Shown: positions 10,301-17,300 of the stretch, in pieces
How the letters are laid out: every line of letters begins with the position of its first letter
Position numbering within the stretch: position 1 is the first letter of the stretch
NCBI GenBank assembly: GCA_902826145.1
Contig: CADEDT010000003.1
Span: 16,786 to 80,785 of the forward strand
DNA: 64,000 bases
Reading direction: 5' to 3'
DNA from: an uncultured Caulobacteraceae bacterium
GTDB lineage: Bacteria > Pseudomonadota > Alphaproteobacteria > Caulobacterales > Aquidulcibacteraceae
The notes under the pieces: generated by a model
Databases searched by the model: none
Told to the model about the DNA's origin: nothing
The model's input: only the letters and a program-made list of their open reading frames with translations
Position numbers and translations under genes: made by a program

Positions 10301-11249
10301 TCGCGAACTCGCGCGTGAGAGGGCGGTGCTCGCGCGTCAGATGCGTGAAGGTTATCTGCTTCTCAAGATCGCTCACGCCTGCGTGCTCAAGCGCTTGACG
10401 GGCGAAGCTTGGCGTCGCCTCGCCGCCGAGTGACAGGCGCGCGGCGAAATCCAGGAAGGCCGTGACCCACGCGTCGACGCGGTCGGTGAAGCGAGCAGGG
10501 ATGTCACCGCGCGCAATGCTGCGCATCAACCCTTCCCGTACGTGGTCAGCGCCAAGTCCAGGCAGGGCGTTTGGAACGTTGGCTGCAATCTCTCTGAGTG
10601 TCTTCGCGCCGAAGAGACCGAAGCCCGAGCTGCCGAAGAGCGCGAACCAGAATTCTTTCTCGAGCAGCTGGCGTGGCGCCACGGTGCGCGCAAAGCCTAG
10701 CCGCGCCAGCAAGCCCCGCAGCTCAGCCGCCGTCGACAATTGGTGTGCGAGCACCAGGCGGATCAAATCCGCGCGCGCATATCCTGTTTCGCCGGCGAGA
10801 AACGAGATGTCCTGCTCTTTCTCGTCCTCCTGAAGCTTGGCGATTTTCAGTGCGCCCAAGAGTGGCGCGATGTCGGCTTCCATGCGTTCGATGAGGCTCG
10901 GACCCAAGCCGCTCTCGCGCGGGATCACGAGATCGATGACCGCCTCGCGCGGCGCATTGAAGAGCGTCGTCGACGCCACGAGCAGCGCGCCGTCGGCGCC
11001 AAACACCTTGACGACGAGATCGGCGCCGCCGCGCTCGCGTTCGATGAACAGCCGTTCGGAGAACACGACGCTGTAGGCGCCGTCGCGGCCGCTTTGGGTT
11101 TCGCCGAGCGCTTCTTCCGAGCGGAGGTCGCGATCGAACGCCGCGATCTTCAGCCCCGCGGCGGGCGCGCCGCTGGCGTAGACGATCATGCCGGAAACAG
11201 AGAAATCGCGCGGCGCGCGGGGCGCCCCCGCGTTCGAGGATGCGCTCAC
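1347..11249 (-). CDS. Tc toxin subunit A (TcA, TcdA-like) pore-forming translocation subunit
   Basis: TcA subunits form a large pentameric prepore that binds host cells and injects the cargo enclosed by TcB-TcC. This 3300-residue protein has the family size. Around residues 585-615 it carries the diagnostic cysteine cluster and motif YCHCEHCRSVLSPAAYFTDL. A helical, coiled-coil-rich segment at about 2750-2900 (channel region) leads into SFISYGHWDSLRKGLLSGEK near 2925-2945. A C-terminal beta domain (about 2960-3300) corresponds to the TcB-binding region. The first 110 residues look like an added beta-sandwich (VSGMIVYASGAPAAGLKIAA), resembling transthyretin-like or carboxypeptidase-regulatory domains. 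There is no N-terminal signal peptide. It lies 127 nt downstream of the TcB-TcC gene on the same strand, so the pair is probably an operon. Confidence 0.93.
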   Translation of the reverse strand: MSASSNAGAPRAPRDFSVSGMIVYASGAPAAGLKIAAFDRDLRSEEALGETQSGRDGAYSVVFSERLFIERERGGADLVVKVFGADGALLVASTTLFNAPREAVIDLVIPRESGLGPSLIERMEADIAPLLGALKIAKLQEDEKEQDISFLAGETGYARADLIRLVLAHQLSTAAELRGLLARLGFARTVAPRQLLEKEFWFALFGSSGFGLFGAKTLREIAANVPNALPGLGADHVREGLMRSIARGDIPARFTDRVDAWVTAFLDFAARLSLGGEATPSFARQALEHAGVSDLEKQITFTHLTREHRPLTREFAKALEQAFGKRESDDLRTSYRLAELTRADFSLVKALKDEFKVNRPEDIPTLARQSKTEWTAFVERHKVAPPFDVSGMLADAPSSATAALTGLVLEKQFRDAFPTASFAGSLDRAMRDREVRGLRYGARLARVFEGHAEFDLARTPIDSLFEENPRGEDAAFRSELKVLQRVFKITPRFETADALIADGVRSARDAYQMGESEFVRRYSGPDGRDEDEARAGWARAANTHAAVLAIVSDLKALDPEALPAALRGSDTGFALIPNWQTLFKSGDYCHCEHCRSVLSPAAYFTDLLMFLGSRRTRTGADPETPVRDILFKRRADLGYLELNCENALKTLPYVDIVCEVLEAAVAGDDGDIELPLIAMPASDAKAATAQALAAANIQVGEDFTLSQVDPGDADRWVVHGEDATYLLKKKPSSSNFLAQVLPNSKASSAEQRAYPAYVNHNAYETLKGAIAPLELPFDLDHEEVAAAFAKSDVARWDLMSVYGGTAGPQEVDIAAAFFGISCSATPINEQRLILQKNESAAFQRDVWNSPDPDWLQHLSVVSTFLSKTRLDYEGMLALFDLQFIDPTDEIRIKHDDASCDAHTKHIENMDAPMLDRIHRFLRLWRKLPAWKMWELDLALRSPGVGNGRIDDACLIQLFYFERIRRRLGKQASVEEVCALFHDLNTETGFAGEHEKRAGALYQSLFLNRALTNSVNADFDVAKITAPTNKMILGQQEQPIVLAALGVRAADLELLCGLQDVDDASYGKLTLANLSLVWRHAFLAKRLNLTVTAWRQVTALLGQNAYRFADAKTAFEYLEHANTFLASGLNADELSWLLAANRETRAAVRDADIGRFLSDLRNEIAAIRLEYDARHYDFLEPPSDESRLEALLVLLLQRLRRDEKDARFFVDLLRDEARHERKVNLVGALAPQIIEELPIRYDAGSQTLRFTGFVDADRRTRLLTANNEAGYQAAIEGFYQTSQLALKFYEPAFSSPQLNLPADVKFSRLSDRSLAQKISYDPEERCLRFVGIMSAEEKTALAALSTEATYHSALDDLSAAPHAVISVDEQWLSEGDLVTPLRDDPSNSNLKRNIALAVKRGLAYLSRTLAERLVLQRAAALLGLSDGITRRLFTAYPQLPETLLAHLVGPFADTSGAVDADTRPVAFDGLRWAHRVAAMWARWKLTLADWERLQNLHAPAELLDFAELPVAAGDAMAPIERVLRLERLMRLQARLPSTATSLLQIMTDLASSKISSAAELAAATARLNPAWPEVDVLALTTTFEATFKPATYLRVETWERIERAFAFAARINAGTQRTSTFAARAMLPEHAQAIKGLLRAKFGDRRWTELSTEIQDALRERKRDALAAYLLNGDRPDDAPTDEWENANHLYAYYLLDVEMGASQLTSRLVQATSSVQLFVQRCFMGLERDVLVETDGPDGDAAWRWWEWMHKYRVWEANRKIFLHPENWLEPELKADRSPFFKELENELLQGELDATAVEAAFANYLQKVDAVSRLEIAGYYQEDRDGGETVLHVIGRNIGVEPHTYFHRTYDYTSWSAWTPVDADIKGDYLTPAVVGGRLYLVWPVFTEIPDEAANSAAPPPTEGMAKTWKKLKLQLSVTDNRGGRWGKTRTSKNEWWFSSSFSTPLSRDTCSFNAIDATLTDGRFGIQLDGLLAPPPTTNSTSPVVGGFGAQIGGRNAITTAEMDELETALPGTIQRFLLEDAAELLGCDGAPTPTDRFGDLRHAVRPTSESVGSSPSYLRWVEREHRVVGDALRLQIHPSLLQQGVSYVSVLEATPGRFRISPAWQLSYMDKLRHDGVTALSQTSPQAPKDIAFGAWLPFFFSDKHRTFAVFPALARESLDAQTAPAQMRGYQSVKTTFKTLAGAYRQRAEDLAEDYPLASLSPAQRAEAESRLFALTPNDELPPFDDAEFRRRLAISTTRLAHAYLGGTSLNLLRESKYHFQNFYHPLACDFAKIVQDPRKGVPALMRRETQLQQGSFSFVQTYKPLDVVIDEQIEDPDRPDWTITPGYPRDVVDFSPAGAYAQYNWELFFHAPLFIAKALSNNQQFKEARDWLHYIFNPIGVGGAGAVSPTQRYWITKPFYETSEETYLRQRIENLLRLLAGDPAAPGFPDAAPSAIAQVAYWRANPFEPHGIAAYRTVAYQKAVVMKYLDNLIAWADHLFRQDSMESINEATQLYILAAELLGPRPKQIPPQVKPSVESFNELEAQLDDFANALIEVENLIPPTSGGGASADDPPLPTLYFCIPHNEKLLGYWDKVSDRLFKIRHGMNIDGVLRQLALFEPPIDPALLVKARAAGVDIGAIAADLNAPLPLYRFQVMLQKANEVCNDVKGLGAALLSALEKRDGEALALLRQSQELRVLDAMRDIRVKQHEEASYARDALAHSKTAAEERRNFYRDVDRTSRGEREAKRAHDIGLGSDVIGAILSQASSGQKIAPTVTIGGAGWSGSPLWATLYGGGVVGDSTSEAAAAFSAFGQIAHTHANLVATQAGYDRRWEEWKLQERLAEKEIAQLEAQIAAAELRVAIAEKELQNHELQIENAKALDDFMRGKYTSEELYQWQVGQISNTYFESYRLAHDLAKRAERCMRFELGLPSSSFISYGHWDSLRKGLLSGEKLQHDLRRMESAYLEQNRREFELTKHVSLAHLDPLSLIELRETGRCRIALPEEIFDLDYPGHYFRSIASVSVTLPCVAGPYTTIACTLRLLRNSIRVNSDTGAGYPRITDDEGVPGEDARFAENNIPVKAIAMSGGQNDTGMFEFSFRDERYLPFEGAGAISEWSLELFHDNDPQLGRDLRPFDYGTISDVVMHVRYTAREDTGEFKSKAINNLRAYLERETPPQSFVILDLRRQFAGQWSKFINLQQSEHALELEISHALFPTRDVGRRLTLQSLTLLVRNDAPSDYAGVLEPGENPQIPIELAVDPRFGGLHVAEADLSGLDTEIAPSGSSLSCRLSFTSPGVGFAPSDAYLVLAYRRTS

Positions 11250-11376
11250 AACCGCCCTCCCGTGCTATTACCTAAGCGTGTAGCGCAACGGTTGGGTTTG
11301 TCTATCGTTAGAACGATGGGCCGAGCGCGCGAACGCATTGATGCCGCCGACTTGGCGCAGTTGCCGGCGCCCAGCG

Positions 11377-14300
11377 TCAATGCCCAATCTTCACATGAAA
11401 GTGCAGGGTCTTCTGCGTGGGTGGGAGATTGGGTCCCACCGCCATCGTGTTACCGAATACGGTCTTGAACGGAGTTCTGTCGACATTGTGCTGAGGCTTG
11501 AGTTGGCCAATTAGACTCTCTTCAAGCGCCAAAGCTTGAGTGTTCGTTAGGCCGGTCCCTTTGACCTCCACCTTCGATATTTCTCCGAACCACTGGGTCT
11601 TGTTCGGGTCTGTGATATGCTTTCTAAGACGGTCTATTGTGTCGCCCTTTCCGATGTAGAGTACGCCACCGTCCGCGTCTTTTAGAACGTAGACGCTCGT
11701 TCCCTTCAGTTTGGAATGCGGCCCCGTGACTGTGTATTTGACGTCATGACCCGAGTGATTCTTGACATTTATCGGGCCACTCTTCTTTATCTGCTTGAGC
11801 CGCTTCAACTTTAACAGCGCGAGCCAAGCCATCGGATCGGAACTGACTTGGAGATTGCCTTGCGCGTCGACTTCGGTCCCGGGTATCGGATTGATCGCGT
11901 TTGCCACGGGATGGAGAGCTTCGCGAATTTCCTGCTTGCGCTCGGCATAGTGCTTTGCCAACGCAGGCCACAGTTTGTGGAACTCTGGCGTTGACACGCG
12001 ATTGAAGGAGGTCGGCAGAATAACGCCAGTCTCCTTGTGCCAGTAGTACGCGTAGACGGTGGTGTCTTTTCCGAAGTGCTTGTCCCAATCGGCGGCCGCC
12101 TTCTGAGCCGCTTCCTTGTTCGCATATATTTGGCCAACCAGCGGAACGAACGTCTGGCCTTCATCCTGGCCAAATTCCTTATATGACACGCGAACTTTTT
12201 TGTCAGAGGTGTCCTTCCATTTGAATGTGGCAGTACCCTTCCACGAGTGGTACGACACCTCGTCAAATTTCTTGTCGATATAAAGTGGGTGAGTGGCCGG
12301 GTCGAAGGGTGTGTCGTCCGGCGTCGCAGGTTCTCGGCCATCCAGATCGCGGAAGATGATTGGATTATTTGCGCCGTAGTTGTATGCGTTCGTGTATCTG
12401 CCGAGTGCAGGATCACAGCTCACCCATCTCCCAATCCATGGCGCGTAGTAGCGCGCTCCGTGATACGCGAGGCCGGTTTCCTCATCGCGCTCCATGCCGG
12501 TGTAGCGGTAGCGTTTTGGCGTTTGCGTCGCGCGCATCTGATACGACGTCGCGCCGTACGGGTAGTATTCTTCGTAAGAGATAGTTCGGCCGGCTTCATC
12601 CAATTCAAGGCTCGACGAGCCGAGATGATTTGAGAACTGAAAGCGAATGAGTTGCTCCGGCGAGCCATCGTCGCCGATCGTACGCGTCTCGACGAGCGCA
12701 ATGCGCTGCGTGTCGTCCATCACGTGCAGCGTCTCGCGCTCCAAGCTCACCGCGCCGCCAACCGCGCGTTCGCGATAAAGCTCGACGCCGCCAAGATAGA
12801 TGCGCTCTTCGATGGCGCCGCCTGGGCGCTCAACAATCTTCCGCACGCGCTGGCCATTCGCGCCATAGACGCAATAGAGCCGCCCGCCGCCGCCGAGATC
12901 TGCCTCGCGCAAACGATTGGCAAAGTCCCACACGATCTCGGAGAGGTGAGGCATGGTGAGCATGTTGCCGTGTTGGTCGTGAGCGTAGCGCTCCAGCGGG
13001 CCCGCGCCGATCTGCGTCGTGCTCAGCCGGTTATTACGCTTCGTCGACTCAAGTAGGCTGGTCTCTTCGTATGTATAGTGCCTCGTCCAATCGCCACCCT
13101 GTGCGGCGTGAACGAGCTTTATGAAGTTGCCGGCAGGGTCGTAGTGATATTCCTCCGCATAGGTGCGCATCGCCGTTTCATCGCGCGGGTCGGCAACCGG
13201 CGCGCGCCCTTCGCCGCGCCATGTGGTCTCTAATGTGCCAGCCTGGCCGCGATGTTCGCGCCCCTCGGAGCGTATCAGGCGGTAAAGTGCATCGTAGGAA
13301 TAAGTTGCGCTCGGAGTGACAACCTGGTTGTTGAAGTAGACATTCTGATGCGCCGCATCCGCAGTCTGCGTGATGTTGCCGGCCGCATCGTAAGCGTAGC
13401 TGAGGTCTTGTAGTGTGCGCCCGCCTTGCGTTGTGAGCAGGCGCGTCAGCCGCAACGTGTCAGGGTCACGCTCGTAAACCGTGCGCGCGCCGCCTTGATA
13501 ATCGATGGAGGTCCGCTGCCCCTTCGCATCGTAGTCGATGTCTATCACGAAGGGTTTGGTCGCCGCGCCCTTGATGGCGACATCGACCTTTTCGAGGAAG
13601 TTGGCTTCGTTGTACGCCGGACTAAAGACGCTCTGATCCGGCGTCGTTACTTGGGTGGGGCGATTGAGCGCGTCATATGCAGTTCGCGTGGTGAATGTCT
13701 CGCTTTCAACCGCGGGACCGGCGCTCCAATTGATCAGCGATTTGTAGTCTTTGACGAGCTGATATGCGGCCACCAGGGGATTACCCTTGAAATCGTATCG
13801 CTCTGTCGTGGCCACACCTGCCTGATCGAACGTGCGGAACGCTTTCCCGCGCAAATTCGATGCTTCAGGATTGGGCGCGTCCTCGCCGTACGTGATTTGC
13901 CCGATGACGACGGGCGCCGCGCCGTTTGCTTCAAGCAGCGTTCGCGATGGTCGCCGCAACTGATCGTACTCGGTCAAGGAGTGATGGCCGCGGCTATCCC
14001 AAGCGTGAATGGGCTGACCTGCCACATCGTTGAGCACCCAGGTTTTGCCCGCCTCCATGCTGGCTTGGTGGATTCTAGTTCCGAGGATGTCGTACTCGTA
14101 TCGCATCACGACGCGGCCGTTCGCGTCGATCACCTCTTGCTCCGCACCTTCGATGTCGAGGACGACGCGGGCTTCGTACTTTTCCTCAACAAGCGCGCCC
14201 GCGCGCTCGAAACGATTGTGCGCGACTGTCAGAAATGGCCGTCCCAGAGCATCTGCGTGCGCGACAGAGGGTGTGGCTGCGTGAACGTCGGTCTTCAGCG

Positions 14301-17300
14301 CAGCGGCAGTTTCCGCGGTTCGTGCGCTCTGTGAGGAATATTGCGTGGCAAAGGCAACGGCATGCGCCGCATCCGTGCGCAGCGCACGCCAGGTAGGCAG
14401 ATAGTCCGCGTCTGCAAGCCGTTTGAAATAAGTGCCGACATCGTCATCTGCTGCCGGGTCAGCGATTGCAGCCGTATCGTTGACGTCCCAACTTTCCTGA
14501 CGCCATGGGTCGAACACCACCTTCTGCCAAGTGTGATTGGGAAGGAGCGTCGCAACAGTGCGCCCGGCCGGATCGTAAAACATGACGGGACTGACGCCGA
14601 TGCGCACATCGAACTCGAAAAGATGTGTGTCGGTAAAGAAGGGCTCGTACTGGCGCACCGGCGCGCCCTTGTTGTTGAATACCGTCCATCCCGTGCCGAC
14701 CCAGCGTGACGCGGCGTCGGAGGCTGTCATTTGCGGCCGTCGATCGGCGCCGAGGACGACGTTGCCGTTGACGTCACGTTCCGGCACTGGTCCAGGCTCG
14801 GCCTCGATCTTCTTTTGAATCTCCCTCCCGAAACCGTCGGAATAGGTGAGCGCGACCTGTACCTTGCTTGCTTGGCCGGGAGAAAGATCGCTCACATGCG
14901 TCTCACGTGTGATCGAGGCCGCAGCGATGGGGCGCTTTGTGCCGGGATCGCGCGCGTAGGCGCTGGGGTCGTAGACGATGCGGGTCGTCGCCTGATCGAG
15001 CAGGGCTCCGGCATTGGCTTTTGGCGCGCCGAAGAACTGATCAATTTCGCTCTGCGTCAGGTTGGCCTTGAACGAGGCCGTCAGCGCATCACCTTGCGCG
15101 GCCGCAGGCTTGCCCATCACCGCGCTTCCAGCAACCATACCAAGCGCATCGTAGGCGACCGACGTCCGGTTGCCGTTCGGATCCATGACCAGAGCCGGCT
15201 TAAGCACGCGATAATCTTGCCCGTCTTTTCGTGGAACGGCGCCGCGCTCGCCGACCGTAACCTTGTTGTCCAGGGCGTCGCGCGTTTCTTGAATGAGCAA
15301 ATCGAACGCATCGTAGTCGACGAACATCTCGGTGCTCCGCGCCGGCGTGTGAAATGCGTCGTGGAAGCGGCGTGGCAGAAAGAAATGCGCTTTCGCGTGC
15401 GCAAGCTCGTCCGCGCCCGCATCGCCGGAGTCAGGAGAGCAGAAAACGCGGCCCGACGGGACCCACCACGTTGGCTCGTTTTCGGTGTGAACGTAACCGC
15501 CTTGCACAAGCATGGCGTCAGAGACTTTGCCGTCATAGGTCCGCGCCAGAACCTCGGGCGAAAACGCCAAAGCAAAGCTCTCGTGCACCAGCCCGTGCGC
15601 GGCTTGTTTGCCGAGCGGTAGAGCGGAGGAGAAGTCCGCCTTCCTGTAGTAGACGCGGCTCTGTGCGAGGAGACGCTTCTGGATCAATCCCGAGGTTGGC
15701 GCGACCTCAAAGCCAATCACCGCGGCATTCACGCATGCGTCTAACGCGTCCTCGAAGGTCACGCGACCGCCGGGCGGCACGTCAAATGCGCTCAGCTCGT
15801 AAGCGCGTGTTTCACAAGGTTGTGGCGCGCGATACTCACTGGGGTTGTCAATCTCTCCCGTAAACGCGGCCTCGGAATAGGTGGCGTGCAGCTGCGCCTG
15901 CTTCTCCTGATCGTCGGGCGCAAGCGCTGGGTCCGCAACGAGGCGGCCGTATCCAATCGCAGCAGACTTAAGCACGTTGCCGAAATCGTCGGTTTCCAGG
16001 GTCAGCGCATGAGAGACACGCGGATCGCGCGGCTGGCGTTCGTAGTGACGGCTGATCTCTTCGCGTGCGTGGGTGAAGAAGACAGCATGTTGATTGGGGC
16101 CGCGTGGCTGCAGCGTGCGAATGGTAAAATTCTGCTCGGCGACGCTGTAGGGGTGAGGCGCCGCAGCGCTGCCGTCGAGCCCGTAAATCTCCTGGCGAAG
16201 CATAGCGCCTTTGAGCGCACGACAGGCCTCACGTTCTTCCTCCACGCTGAGGCCCGCCGGCAGAACCGTATCATCAAGCAACAGCGCGCGCGCCTCGGCA
16301 TCGCTCGCGCCCGGCTCGCGATAGTACTCGCCGACATCATTGGCGTTGAGCATGCCGGCGAAAAAGTCGGAGACGCGATTGCCGCCTAGATAGATGCCGG
16401 TGTGAAACCAAGTCTTGGTATGGATCGGCGGCACGTGCGAGGCCGCGTCGATGTTTGTGGCTTGCGGCATCGCGCCGTCAGCCGTGAGCGCGGCGTATTC
16501 CTCTGTGTCCCATTGCTCCACCATGCCGAAGCCGCGGAACTCGCGCTCCACGCCGTCGAAATAACCGTGATGATAGGCGTAACGCGAAACGAAACGCGCG
16601 CCGCTGATGTGATCGCGGGTAGTGACGCGTTCGACGACATGGACCGGAAACGGCAGCCGCGTGATCCATGGTTTTCCGGCCGCCTTGTCGCTTAAGCAGA
16701 AGCGTGTGGAAGAGGCGTACTCGACCTCGGTCTCCGTACCGAGATTGTTGAAAGTCCTAACGAGCAGGTGCGGTTTCGTCCCGCCCATTAGGTCGACATA
16801 GAGAAGGCGCTGTTGCTGCGATGCCGGAAGCGGCGACGACCAGACGAGGCAAGCAGTGCCGTTTCCCAACAAATCCGCTGTTGTCACTGATGCAATGTTG
16901 TCGATGCGCGGAAACTGATTGAGGACGCGCGCGTCGGAGAGGCGGTTTCCGCTTTGATTGAAGTAGAGCCGCACGGCATCGTGCGCGAGATAGATGATGT
17001 CGCTTGCGCCCGACCCATCAATGTCCGCCAACCGAATGCGCCCGTGATCGAACTGGTCCGGCCGATCGAATAGAGGCGCGTTGTCCATCGCGACTTTGCG
17101 CCCGAAGTGGCCATGGCCCAGGTTCGGCCAATAGCAAACCTCGCCATTTCGGATGCGCACGAGATCTGTGAGGCCGTCGCCGCACATGTCCGCCAAATAC
17201 AAAGTCTGAGCGCCGTCTTCGAAGACGAGGCGAGGCCCGCTCTCTTCATCGGCCAGCTGGTGCACGCGTCGCGCGGGTGCAAACCCGTCCTCGGCCAACG

